DNA of 64,000 bases from Clostridiaceae bacterium (GCA_910575795.1 CAJTGE010000028.1:19038-83037); one strand, 5' to 3'. Positions 54,201-63,927 are shown, counted from the first letter of the stretch. Numbers and translations are program-made. Notes: generated from the sequence alone by a model not told the origin.

Positions 54201-55469
54201 TTACTGAGGCTTTTTGCCCAGCATTTCATCAGACATGACCTCCAGTTGCTCGGCCTTGTGGTAGCGGTCGGCAAGGGAACTGCTGACGGCCGGTTTCCTG
54301 GCCTGACCGCTGAAACACAGCTTCAGCAGAATTGGCGTCAGCACTGCGCAGCCCACCACGGTAATGACAATAGGGGTCATCATGGCCTGGCTGAGCACCC
54401 CCATAGACAGGCCGCGGTTGGCCACGATCAGCGCCACCTCGCCCCGGCAGGCCATTCCTGCGCCTACCTGAACGCATTCTGCCCCATCAAAGCCGCACAG
54501 CCTGGCTCCCAGGCCGCAGCCAATCACTTTCGACAGAATTGCCACAGCCAGAAGCAGCAGGGAAAACGCGATCAGGCTTCCGTTCATCTGGGGCAGCTCT
54601 ACCTTGATGCCGATCCCTGAAAAAAACACAGGCGTCAGCAGCAGATAGCTCAGGGGCTCAAATTTTGAGCGGATGTAATCGGCTTTTGGCGTACAGGCCA
54701 CCACCAGCCCGGCGGTAAAAGCCCCGATAATATCAGCCACTCCGAAAAACTCCTCCGCACAGTAGGCCAGCAGCAGGCAAAGCACAAAAGCGAAAACCGG
54801 ATACCGGCGGAGATTTTTCTGATGGGCATGCGCGATCATCCGGCGAAACAGCCAGATACCCCCGCAGGCGGCGGCAATGGCAAAGACAAAGAACAGAGTG
54901 ATTTTCAGCAGTACCAGCGCCAGGCCGCTTCCGTTTCCAGCCATGCTGGCCACCACCGTAAGGGCCACCAGGCCCAGCACATCGTCAATGAGGGCGGCGG
55001 CCAGGATCGTGCTGCCCACGCTGGTATCTAAATGTCCCAGTTCTTTAAGTGTCTCTACCGTGATGCTCACAGAAGTAGCGGTAAGCACGGTACCCAGGAA
55101 AATGTTCTCCAGCAGGGTATTATCCGGCAGCCAGCCCAGCCTGCCAGCCATCCAGCCAAAGCCCGCGCCCATAAGCATGGGGACGAGCACGCCGCACAAG
55201 GCCACCAAAAAGCCCGCCTTTCCGGCGTTGCGCAGTTCTCTTAAATCCGTGCCCATTCCGGCGGTGAAAAGAATTACAATCACACCCAGCTCACTCAGCC
55301 GGGAAAGGAATTCTGTCTCTGTAAGTATGTTCAGTACAGCGGGCCCCAGTATCAGCCCGGCCAGCAGCGCGCCCACTACACGCGGCATTTGGAATCTTCC
55401 TGTAGCAATGCCCAGCAGCTTGGTACTCAATAAAATCAAAGCTAAATCCAGCAAATAGTGATAGGACAT
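54201..55469 (-). CDS. Cation:proton antiporter (CPA2/KefB type)
   Basis: 422 aa; AAGGAGG before ATG. Eleven to thirteen hydrophobic helices with LLSTKLLGIATGRFQMPRVV and IIGAFTAGLVVACTPK, typical of Na+/H+ exchanger domain proteins (GerN/NapA-like). No RCK/TrkA domain at the C-terminus. pH or cation homeostasis at the membrane. Confidence 0.92.
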   Translation of the reverse strand: MSYHYLLDLALILLSTKLLGIATGRFQMPRVVGALLAGLILGPAVLNILTETEFLSRLSELGVIVILFTAGMGTDLRELRNAGKAGFLVALCGVLVPMLMGAGFGWMAGRLGWLPDNTLLENIFLGTVLTATSVSITVETLKELGHLDTSVGSTILAAALIDDVLGLVALTVVASMAGNGSGLALVLLKITLFFVFAIAAACGGIWLFRRMIAHAHQKNLRRYPVFAFVLCLLLAYCAEEFFGVADIIGAFTAGLVVACTPKADYIRSKFEPLSYLLLTPVFFSGIGIKVELPQMNGSLIAFSLLLLAVAILSKVIGCGLGARLCGFDGAECVQVGAGMACRGEVALIVANRGLSMGVLSQAMMTPIVITVVGCAVLTPILLKLCFSGQARKPAVSSSLADRYHKAEQLEVMSDEMLGKKPQ

Positions 55470-55512
55470 CTGTAGTTCCTCCTTATGGTTTTCCTTTTGC
55501 GGCCGCGGCGTT

Positions 55513-56253
55513 TCAGTCCGCCTGAACCGTCCGGACAGAATCTAATAGCTCCTGTATCATCGCGCTCCAGGCGTCCTTATCCCGCGCGCCCATCACGCCC
55601 ATCCCGACCTGTTTTCCCTCTTTATCCACAAAAATGGTGGTGGGCACTGCCTGAACCTGCATCATAAGGGATGTAGCCAGTGTTTCGCCGGGAATGATAT
55701 GGAGATAGGAAGCTCCTGTCTCTTCCACGATCCGCTTTGCCTCCTCAAGCTGGGATTCATTCACTGCTCCGTCAACCCCCGCTGCGTCGATGCACAGGCC
55801 GACAATCTGAACCCCCTGGTCCTTATATTCCTCAGAGAGGACTCCAAGCTCCGGCATCTCGGAAATACACGGCCCGCAGAAGGTGGCCCAGATATTGATC
55901 ATCGTCAGATCATGCTCCGCAAACAGATCCTGCGTAACTGCGTTTCCCTCTAAATCGGCAGCTTCAAACTCCTCAAACAACCCCCGCGCTTCCTGCGCGC
56001 CCGGCTCTCCACCGGCGCTTTCAGGCGCTTTCTCCGGCTCGTCCCCGGTGCTTCCCGACTCCCCGCCCTGCTTATCCGCCGCGGCTTTTGCCCCTTCGTC
56101 CGCCTCATCCGCCGCGCCTTTTACCGCGCTCTCCTGCGTCTCTGTCCCTGTCTCTCCGGAGGTATCCGGTTCCCCCTTTGCGGCCGCGCAGCCTCCCAGG
56201 CACAGAACGCCGGATAAGAGCAGCGCAAACACCAGTTTCTTTCTTTTTCTCAT
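55513..56253 (-). CDS. TlpA-like thioredoxin-fold lipoprotein
   Basis: 246 aa from ATG 56253. Lipoprotein signal with lipobox LGGC, then a ~60 residue Glu/Ala/Gly-rich linker, then an AhpC/TlpA domain: MINIWATFCGPCISEMPEL with active CxxC and a QVQAVPTTIFVDKEG cis-Pro loop. Extracytoplasmic thiol reductase; its usual partner CcdA is not adjacent. Confidence 0.92.
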   Translation of the reverse strand: MRKRKKLVFALLLSGVLCLGGCAAAKGEPDTSGETGTETQESAVKGAADEADEGAKAAADKQGGESGSTGDEPEKAPESAGGEPGAQEARGLFEEFEAADLEGNAVTQDLFAEHDLTMINIWATFCGPCISEMPELGVLSEEYKDQGVQIVGLCIDAAGVDGAVNESQLEEAKRIVEETGASYLHIIPGETLATSLMMQVQAVPTTIFVDKEGKQVGMGVMGARDKDAWSAMIQELLDSVRTVQAD

Positions 56254-56367
56254 TCCATTGACTCTCCTTGATATTAGTCGCTGCAAAGCGGGCCGGGAGG
56301 AGGTTTCTCCCTGCCCTCCGCGAGGCCCGCGCGCCGCATTCGCGGCATATTTTCCGTTACGGGTATG

Positions 56368-56537
56368 TATAATGTACTCTCGGAATCTCTCTGCGCCTGC
56401 TTTTGCGGCTGATTTTCCGCCAGATGCACCCAAATTTAATCAACGTACGCTCCACGTACGCCTCATAAATTTGTGCACATCTGACAAAAAATCATCTCAC
56501 AAAATCAGGCACAGCGAGATTCCGAGAGTACATTATA
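56368..56537. mobile_element. MITE-like palindromic element
   Basis: Two perfect 22-base terminal inverted repeats (56368-56389 and 56516-56537, beginning TATAATGTACTCTCGG) followed inward by imperfect complementarity of about 50 more bases on each side. 170 bases in all, no coding capacity. The left arm resembles sequence at the purD 3' end. Confidence 0.7.
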
Positions 56538-56624
56538 GAAAAAAGGCTGAATCACAGCTATTCAGCCCCTTTTCGTCACTGTGCCGCCCAACGGGCCTGA
56601 ACACAGCAAGCCTTTTATCCTCTG

Positions 56625-57365
56625 TTATCCATTCGTATATCCAAGCTGATCCAGCACACGGCCCGGCTCGTCCAGAATCACCAGATCCGCGCCCTTGTCA
56701 GAGAAATGGCTTTCCTTGTGGATAATCACCAGAGCTTTTCCGTTAAAATAGCGGATATAATTGGAAAATACCTCAGACTGCATCGTGGTCCCTAAGAGGA
56801 GCAGCACATCCGCCCTTCCGATCTCCTCTGTGGTTCTCGTCATTACGCGGCTGTCGATCATCTCTCCATATAATGAAACCAGCGGGCGCACCACGCTGTT
56901 GCACTTCCTGCAATGCGGCACGCCTTTGGCGTCCCTTATCTCTTCCATCGCATAATTCTCGCCGCAATGCGGGCAGCGGTTGGCAAAAACGCTGCCGTGC
57001 AGGTTAATCACATTTTCACAGCCCGCTCTCTGCTCCTGCTCAAAGACGTTTGCCGTAATGATGCACTGCAGACGCCCCGCCTTCTCCATCGCAGCCAGAA
57101 CACGGCTTCCGGCTCCCGGCTCCGGAACCTTCTCAAGCATCTCCTTTTTATAAAAATTAAAGAACTGCACCGTCCGCGTGTTGTAATAACCGCCCGTAAA
57201 AATCTCTTCCGGCGACGCCCCATAGGCCCTCTCTATCTCATAGGCCCGCTCCGCCATCTTAAACCCCAGAAAACCACTCTCTGCCGCCATGCCTGAACCG
57301 CACACTGCAACCGTATAATTGCTCCTGTTCAGAATGTCTTTTAAACGGCTGATATCCCTATCCAT
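56625..57365 (-). CDS. Sir2-family NAD-dependent protein, atypical
   Basis: 246 aa. Zinc cysteines CPHC...CRKC, the catalytic-type LHGS, and GTTMQSEV are present. The NAD pocket is unusual: GSGMAAESG instead of GAGxS, and ITANVFEQ in place of TQNID. Common in clostridia as a Sir2 silent-information-regulator protein; deacetylase or another NAD-using activity. Upstream 57366-57717 holds repeats only. Confidence 0.85.
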   Translation of the reverse strand: MDRDISRLKDILNRSNYTVAVCGSGMAAESGFLGFKMAERAYEIERAYGASPEEIFTGGYYNTRTVQFFNFYKKEMLEKVPEPGAGSRVLAAMEKAGRLQCIITANVFEQEQRAGCENVINLHGSVFANRCPHCGENYAMEEIRDAKGVPHCRKCNSVVRPLVSLYGEMIDSRVMTRTTEEIGRADVLLLLGTTMQSEVFSNYIRYFNGKALVIIHKESHFSDKGADLVILDEPGRVLDQLGYTNG

Positions 57366-57620
57366 GCATACACGCTCCCTCCCATATTTTTATGTTCCAA
57401 TACATTACATTAATTATTATACTAGAAAAAATATAGGGTTACAAGTGTTTCTGGAATTTTATCAGGATATATTGCATATTCCGGGTAACAGTTAGACGGC
57501 GGGGAATCCGGCGGGAATTTAGGCGTTAAGCTTGCTTATAAGCCCAAATTTCTGTCAGATTCCACATCGGATGGACATCCGATGCTTCTTGTCCGGCGCA
57601 GACGGGCAAGAAGATGCCCC

Positions 57621-57682
57621 GTCTGAACGGTTACCGGAATAGTAACCGTTCAGACAGGTCTGCGCAAACAGGTGCGCAGACC
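57621..57682. repeat. Intergenic repeat R3, copy 3
   Basis: GTCTGAACGGTTAC and GTAACCGTTCAGAC form a perfect 14-base stem, followed by GGTCTGCGC/GCGCAGACC. A separate perfect hairpin CATCGGATG/CATCCGATG is at 57564-57583. The 350-base gap has no gene. Confidence 0.6.
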
Positions 57683-57717
57683 ATGCGATTACGCGGCGGC
57701 AGCAGCAAGCGCCTGCC

Positions 57718-58149
57718 TCAGCCCTCGATGGCAATATACCGCTTCTCCTCTGCCGCGGGCCTCTCCTCCTTTTTGGGGATCAGGAGCTTCAATGTCCCAT
57801 CCTCAAATCTGGCCTTAATATCCTCCTGCCTGACGGCTTCTCCTATATAAAAGCTTCTGCTGCACGAGCCGCTGTAGCGCTCCCGGCGGATATAGCGCCC
57901 CTCGCTGTCCTTCTCATTCTTCTCTGAATTGGAGGACGCCTGGATGGTCAGATAGCCGTCCTTTAATTCCGCCTTCACATCCTCCTTCTTAATGCCCGGA
58001 AGGTTCATGATCATCTCATATCCCTGGCCGTTTTCCTTCACATCCGTTTTCATCATCTCATTCACGCTTGTCTCATAGCTGTGGGTGCGGAACGGGGAAC
58101 CAAAAAAGTCGTCTAATAAATTTTCTCTGAAAATACTCGGCATTAACAT
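57718..58149 (-). CDS. Hsp20/alpha-crystallin small heat shock protein
   Basis: 143 aa. Alpha-crystallin domain with NLPGIKKEDVKAELKDGYLT, FYIGEAVRQEDIKARFEDGT and C-terminal IXI-like LLIPKK. ATP-independent holdase. Under a CIRCE operator. Confidence 0.95.
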   Translation of the reverse strand: MLMPSIFRENLLDDFFGSPFRTHSYETSVNEMMKTDVKENGQGYEMIMNLPGIKKEDVKAELKDGYLTIQASSNSEKNEKDSEGRYIRRERYSGSCSRSFYIGEAVRQEDIKARFEDGTLKLLIPKKEERPAAEEKRYIAIEG

Positions 58150-58262
58150 ATATCATCTCTCCTTTTCTTTGAATGGTTTTGATTTTTGTGGTGAAACAAA
58201 GGACTCATGAAAACCTGGATGCAATCGCCCTGGTTTCATTTCTTTTCCTTTGCTATACATGT

Positions 58263-58305
58263 AATATAACACACGTTATTAGCACTGTCAAGCGTTGAGT
58301 GCTAT
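58263..58305 (-). promoter_or_regulatory. CIRCE-controlled promoter of hsp20
   Basis: TTGACA (58286-58291), 17 bases, TATATT (58263-58268). A CIRCE element at 58279-58305 (minus strand ATAGCACTC, nine bases, CAGTGCTAA; consensus TTAGCACTC-N9-GAGTGCTAA) overlaps the -35 box, so HrcA would block the promoter. Confidence 0.85.
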
Positions 58306-58385
58306 TTTTTTTGTGAAGAATTTGTGAAACCTTGATTTGCTTTCTCCCTCTGTAAATTGCTCCGTTTTTCCGTCCCTTTCGATGT

Positions 58386-59628
58386 TTAACTAAAGAAATC
58401 AAACTCATCCGCCGCAAAGGCGATGTCTATCTGGAACAGCTCGCGCTGCGGCGCCTGCAGTCCCTGTTCATCTGCAATTACCAGATAATACGCAGCCGTA
58501 TTGCTGTATTTCAGCGATTTCAGATTGAACTGGCAGCGGAACGTACGCTCTGCGCCGTTGTTGCTGGTCTTATCTGCAATAATCTTCTGAACATCACTGA
58601 TCTGCCTGCCGTTTTCATCCGTAAAATAAACCTGATAGGCAGCCGCTTCGCGGTTTGCTCCCACCGCATCCTTCTGATAAAAGTTCAGGGAGAAAATCAT
58701 ATTGCTGATCTTGCAGCTTGCTGACAGCAGATGAACCGTCACAGGCTTTGTATCATACTTCTGCTTGTTACGCTTATATTCCATAGAATCATTGCGGAGA
58801 TAGTGATACTCAATCACCGGAACCACCATTTCCTGCAGGCTGATACCGCCATGCACAAAGTTCATGCCGCCGCCGTTCATCTTGATACGGATGCTTTCTC
58901 TCGGCGCAAACCCGGCGAACTCTGTTTTGCCATCCAGGAACTTTACCGGCAATAGATAGTTTGGCTGCGCGCCTTTCTGCATGATTGCGTAGCGTCTGCC
59001 GTATTCCACGCATCGTCTGGCGCTTTCTCTTTTCAGAGCGCCGGCATTTTCCTTATCCACATCATAAAATTCATTTCTGCCAACCTTGTCATCCTCTGTC
59101 AGCGGACTGTATGTATAAAGGAATCCATGGTCAGCCGTAATTAAAATATTGGCGCCGCCAAATTCATTTACAATAATGCGCACAAGGTTCTTCAATTCAG
59201 AAATTGCTTTATCGCAGGCGGCGGTCTTTTGCGTTGAAATAGGCGCGGTAATTTTTGACCTGCTTCCTCATGGCCGGATTCGGCGCAAGTCCCATCTCGT
59301 CCATCCAGATAGAAATCAGATCTGCCCGGAACTCCTCGCTGTAAAGCTGTATATCGAGAAGCCAGTTGTCATCCAGGCGGTTATATGTTAAAGGGCTGTA
59401 AACCAGATAGTTTGTGGCCAGATCGTCCACTGAGAGCAGTTTTTTCACGGAAAACGCATTGTTTCCGGTCAGTGCAATAACTTTTGCATTTTCCAGAACT
59501 ACTTCGTCAAGCTTATCAGCAAATTCCTTATCTTCATCGCGCCAGAAGATAATACGACGTCTATAAAACTCCGGCAGGGCCGCCGCAAACCTGCGGTTTA
59601 GGTCCTGTATGACTTTGTCTGTATCCAT
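58386..59628 (-). pseudogene. pglZ: PglZ-type phosphatase of BREX, internally deleted
   Basis: Two pieces: 59628-59209 encodes the N-terminus (MDTDKVIQDLNRRFAAALPE; then RIIFWRDEDKEFADKL), ending YFNAKDRRLR-stop; 59195-58386 encodes the C-terminus with the PglZ motif ANILITADHGFLYTYSP. Intact PglZ type A is ~840 aa; these sum to ~410, so about 430 residues are missing and the junction is out of frame. No other BREX genes are present. Confidence 0.85.
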
Positions 59629-59634
59629 GCTGAA

Positions 59635-60695
59635 TTACCTCCCTTCCGTGTTCTTTACATAAATCGTGCTTCGTGCCGCGCCTTCTTTTCTCAGATAATC
59701 ACTTTCAATCATATTCGATAAAACAGTCCTTGCCCTGCGTTGTTTCACGCCTAAAAGCTCCATTGTCCTGGCAGTTGTAATCGAACCAGTTTCCAATACA
59801 TCTTTATAAACCTGTTGCTCCTGCTCATTTTCCGGCAGCCTTTCCATAGTATACGGCGCTTCTTTAATAGTATCCGGCACTTTCTCAGCAGTATCCGGCA
59901 GCCATCGGCATTATTGAGGTCAACCTGGCCTCGATAGATATTGATACGTAAATCAACTTCGCCACCAATAAACTCCGGCTCCCGCAGTCCAGCGGCGCCC
60001 TTGAATACGCCGCATTGCGTTGCAACATGAGATCCTCCGCTGCCTGTTAAAATGGCATAAGCGTTAGACGGATAATCTTTTCCATCACGCTCGATCAAAA
60101 CACCCCAGGAACGAAGCTGCTGTCTGCCAACATCTTTGACCGCCGCTTTCTGTTCTTCGCTATGAGCATTCTTGATTGCCTGCTCCTTCATGGCTATGCA
60201 AAGAGCATCAATATCGTCATCTGTGGTATTCAGCCCGGTACACAGAGACTGATCGAAATAGCGGCTGCTGCCCTCAAACATCAGCTCTTTTATCATGTAC
60301 TCGTCAGCAAGCCGGGTAGTTCCGGCAACACGGACATATACACCGTCATCTCTGCCAAATGCTTTAATATAATACGGGCGCTGTCTCCCCTGGGAAATTT
60401 CTGCTACAATAACCGTCTTACTGCCAACTGTCTGTAAACTAATATCCGGGATGATCGCCGGTTCGCAGCTATCCGACACGGCATTAGCAATGGCATCCAT
60501 TTTCCTGAACACCTCTTCCTTGTCAAAGCCAACCACTTCTCTGGTTTTATCAGCAATTCCAAAAATAATTTTTCCTCCGGTTCCGTTCGCAAAGGCAACC
60601 ACAGATTTCATATATTTGATACTTTTCTCCGGCAGGTTCTCTTTAAACTCCACATTCTTCGATTCTCCTGCAAGAATTTCTTCTATGGTCATCAT
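59635..60695 (-). pseudogene. AlbA_2 domain putative DNA-binding/ATP-binding protein, broken
   Basis: N-terminal AlbA_2 domain is intact (ESKNVEFKENLPEKSIKYMK, GTGGKIIFGIADKTREVVGF). After EVDLRINIYRGQVDLNNA the frame drifts; the C-terminal winged helix continues in another frame (TARTMELLGVKQRRARTVLS). The central ATPase-like part is short, so both a deletion and a frameshift occurred near a CGGATACT-rich repeat. Such regulators often accompany defence loci. Confidence 0.8.
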
Positions 60696-60708
60696 AACAC
60701 CCCGCTCT

Positions 60709-60986
60709 CTATGATAGTTTTCTCAAACTAACTTCATCTTCGTCTATATCAACGCCATCATATTTTCTATTAATACTGCATTGGCAATAGGAAGCAATCC
60801 ACGAAATAACTGTTATATTGCTTCTCCTGTCAGTGTTTCCTCAAATAGATTATATTTATCACATCTTGCATTAAAAACGATCCTGGACATAATAAATCTA
60901 TTTGAATAAGCTTTCCCGCCAAACTGAATATGTATTCCATTCCCTAACAGGACTGATTTCTTCGGTTTCCGATTGATAAATATCAC
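60709..60986 (-). pseudogene. SIR2-like defence protein, internally deleted
   Basis: From 60986: KPKKSVLLGNGIHIQFGG then SNRFIMSRIVFNARCDKYNL, the N-terminus of SIR2-like NAD-binding proteins, ending at TAA 60813-60815. Downstream in another frame TVISWIASYCQCSINRKYDG and VDIDEDEVSLRKLS ends at TAG 60709-60711, resembling the same protein's C-terminus. The middle is gone. Start codon uncertain (GTG with overlapping AAAGGAG). Confidence 0.55.
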
Positions 60987-60994
60987 TCCTTTCG

Positions 60995-61394
60995 TCAGTT
61001 TTCCGGCGCCTTGTCGGCATACTCCTGTCCCAGGTCTCCAGCCAAGTACGCATCACTCATGCAGTGCATATCCGAAACGCCGTCACGGATCAAGGGATAG
61101 ACCTCGGAATGATAAAAGAACATCAAATGCCGTATTCAGTGAAAGTCCCTGCTGTTTTGCAAAGCACTCTATGACACGACTGTATTTTCTCTGAAGTAAA
61201 ATCGGATTCGCTGTCATATCAGAATGTTTTGCTATGCTTAAAGAGTGTAACTTCACCCCTTTTTTCTCCATCACATCAAGGAGATCCTCTACGATATATT
61301 CCCAACTCTGGGTATGCATCGCTTCATATTACGGCACGATATATCTGTTCAGAATATCGCTTTTTTCGGTAAATGCCTGATAGGGATGATCCAT
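60995..61394 (-). pseudogene. Small conserved protein (DUF3791-like), nonsense and frameshift
   Basis: Begins MDHPYQAFTEKSDILNRYIV at ATG 61394 (AAGGAGG upstream), then an in-frame TAA, then EAMHTQSWEYIVEDLL and NPILLQRKYSRVIECFAKQQ. A frameshift after LNTAFD leads to FFYHSEVYPLIRDGVSDMHC ending at TGA 60995. One damaged gene rather than three; the family name is from memory and needs checking. Confidence 0.6.
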
Positions 61395-61407
61395 GCCGCC
61401 TACCTCC

Positions 61408-61626
61408 TTACGGTTCCTCTTTTTTATCAGGAACAAACTCCATGATGTCTCCGACATCGCAGTTTAAAACGGAACAGATCTTTGATATCATCTCTGTGCT
61501 GACGTTTTCATCTTTTGATAACCGGGACATGGTTGTTGTACTGACACCTGTCAGCGCACGCAGATCTTTTTTCCTCATGTCTTTATCAATTAACAATTTC
61601 CACAATTTCTTGTAACTAATTGCCAT
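61408..61626 (-). CDS. XRE/Cro family transcriptional regulator
   Basis: 72 aa, one helix-turn-helix (KKDLRALTGVSTTTMSRLSK, then NVSTEMISKICSVLNCDVGD). GAGGTGA before ATG. Probably the repressor of the decayed neighbouring genes, 13 bases upstream of the broken gene. Confidence 0.93.
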   Translation of the reverse strand: MAISYKKLWKLLIDKDMRKKDLRALTGVSTTTMSRLSKDENVSTEMISKICSVLNCDVGDIMEFVPDKKEEP

Positions 61627-61798
61627 TTATTCACCTCAGTCTTGTTTCCTTTAAAATAATTGTTCATATCGTATTTATTATCATATCATGAGAATGCGTT
61701 TTTGGCAATCTGATATATTGGAAATCATATTTTAATTCTTAAATATCGCATTTTATCAGTTATACTGTGAAAGGGACGCCGGCTACATGATCGGCAGG

Positions 61799-61963
61799 CT
61801 AGTACAGCGTTGCATTAATTCACGAGTAAAAGTTCTTGATATTCGTGTCATCTGTACGTCTGCGAAACGACGGCGTAGTGGAGCCTACGGCTAGCTTCGC
61901 AGGCGTGCAGAGGGCGCGGATAGCGAATGCTGTTTACTTTTGAATTAGTGAACGATGTACTAG
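61799..61963. mobile_element. Second MITE-like element
   Basis: 165 bases with imperfect terminal inverted repeats: CTAGTACAGCGTTGCATTAA at the left and, complemented at the right, CTAGTACATCGTTCACTAAT. An inner hairpin CTGCGAA/TTCGCAG encloses GCGTAG/CTACG. Non-coding. The rest of the 61627-62257 gap is AT-rich with nothing recognised. Confidence 0.6.
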
Positions 61964-62257
61964 GATCCTTTGATAAATCTCATGTTTGACACGGCTGAAT
62001 CAGTAAAAAGGAGCGATTATAATAACATATCTTTGTGATACTATCTGTAAAAAATGACACATTATCAGAAAAATAAAGTAAATAAGTGACTTAGAAGATT
62101 TACAGACAGAAAAAACAATGATATTATAATATCAAAGCAAGAATAACTGTTTCTGGCAATTTCAGCTTCATTGTTTCTCAATCACCTGTCTGACTGCGTT
62201 TTAACAGGAGCATTTGTAGAAGAGCTTCTGTTTTTATGAAAAACTAAGGAGGTTTAC

Positions 62258-62938
62258 ATGAACCATGTATGGATTTTGGCTACATATTTTATGATATCAC
62301 TTTTTATGAATACAGTAAAAACGCCCTATCTTATTAACCAATATGATTTCAGGCCGTCTGAGAATTCCCCCGGATACAATATTATGCTGTATTCGGACGT
62401 GGCGCCTACCTGGGAGCATGATTTTCAGCTTCTCGTACAGATTTTTGATAAGCACAGGCCGTCCGTTCCCGTCCAGCAATTCATGGCCATCTCGGAAACC
62501 GCTTATCCGAAAATCCATTTTGATGATATGAATTTTGACGGCTTTCCTGATTTGGGCGTCCGTGTATTTGAATACCGCGGTCTGCACTGCCGGATATACG
62601 TATACCTGTGGGACAATCAGAGACAGCGGTTCAGTGAGGAACCTGTTGTGATTGAAAATGAATATGAATTGTACCCTGAGCAAAAGCTTATAGAACTGCA
62701 GGAAGTACATATTACTGGCTGCTGGTCCGGATTTTTCCGGATTGAGGGGAATGAGCTGGCTTTCAGGGGATCTGTAAGTCTTGAACATTACGCGCCGGAT
62801 ATAACAGGTATCCGGGCCTGCGACAGTGAATCGAATATACTATATAATGAAAAGCGGGAGGATCCGAATGACAGGGAGCGGTATAAAGAATGGTGGAACA
62901 TCATTTTTGAGCAGGCGGCCCGCCCCACAGGAGAGTAG
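62258..62938 (+). CDS. Hypothetical exported or membrane-anchored protein
   Basis: 226 aa; AAGGAGG before ATG. N-terminal hydrophobic segment (VWILATYFMISLFMNTV) then a domain with KIHFDDMNFDGFPDLGV, a calcium-binding-like repeat resembling XAC2610/FG-GAP proteins. Function unknown. Confidence 0.75.
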   Translation: MNHVWILATYFMISLFMNTVKTPYLINQYDFRPSENSPGYNIMLYSDVAPTWEHDFQLLVQIFDKHRPSVPVQQFMAISETAYPKIHFDDMNFDGFPDLGVRVFEYRGLHCRIYVYLWDNQRQRFSEEPVVIENEYELYPEQKLIELQEVHITGCWSGFFRIEGNELAFRGSVSLEHYAPDITGIRACDSESNILYNEKREDPNDRERYKEWWNIIFEQAARPTGE

Positions 62939-62940
62939 AC

Positions 62941-63204
62941 GAGGGAACTGTTTTAGCGCCATATGACTGTTCCCGCTTTTCCTCTTCCTCCGCCGCCTCC
63001 GGCCTGAGCGACCGCGTCGGGCAGCAGCTTCGTATATGGACGGGCGGCGGATTTGGTATAATTGCGGCAAGCATCGTTACTTTTGATATACCCCCTTCTC
63101 TGGAATCCATCAAGGAATTGCAGACTGAATACACCTATATGCTGACATCTACTTTTGACCCGCTGAAAGGTGCAAAATATCTGTGGGAAGTAAGACCATC
63201 TTGA
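62941..63204 (+). other. Coding-like open frame without start
   Basis: The frame ending at TGA 63202-63204 reads GTVLAPYDCSRFSSSS, then QLRIWTGGGFGIIAASIVTF and TEYTYMLTSTFDPLKGAKYL. It has protein-like composition and a possible membrane stretch but no start codon with an RBS. Probably the tail of a degraded gene. Confidence 0.35.
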
Positions 63205-63294
63205 ATAACCATATCACTTTCCAATTTGGTACGTACAAACCTTCAACCGATTTCATCATGATGGAGATATTTTCGCTATCCATTCTTATGACAT

Positions 63295-63927
63295 TTATTT
63301 GCATGATTCTCTAAAATATATTTTATTTTTTGTTTTTCCAGCGCCTTTAAGGATATCCAGCTTTTCCGCTTTCAACAACAAACGACTTGCCGTCTTTATT
63401 TCAACTTCCAGCAGCTTCGCTGCAACAGAACTATTTATTTCTTTATTTGCTTCCAAATAAATCAAAATAACCTGCATTCTTGCTCTTTCCAATTCAGACA
63501 TTGATTCGGACATTGATTCGGACATTTTCTCTATTCTTTCAAAACCTTCTCTTATGCGAATAATCGCATTCAAATAGGTTCTTTCCTCATCCATATCAAA
63601 CTCAGGCGCTGGCGAACCATTTTGTTTCAGTTCTCTTAATATTTTAGGAATACCTGTTCCCTTTTTTTCAGATAAATCAATCTCTTTAAACAATTCTCCA
63701 ATTCTTCTGTTACGATATTTCCTTCCTTTCACTTTGCCTGATGCAAAGCGCTCAAGATTAATCCATTTAGCAAGTCCTGGATAATTAAGTATCTGAATAC
63801 TATCTACATATATACGAATTTCCACCGGTTCCGGTTCACGATAAGATTTATGAAACACTGCATTTACCAATGTTTCTTCCAATGCATTATATGGATAATT
63901 ATAGTAAACGACATAAATATTTTCTAT
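63295..63927 (-). pseudogene. 3' fragment of an AlbA_2/RecG-like ATP-binding protein
   Basis: Open frame from a TAA at 63928; contains YPYNALEETLVNAVFHKSY and KKGTGIPKILRELKQNG, the HATPase_c_4 part of such proteins, then SMSESMSELERARMQVILIY and a winged helix. The AlbA_2 half and start codon are missing. Low GC. Internal ATG at 63882 could start a shortened product. Confidence 0.7.
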
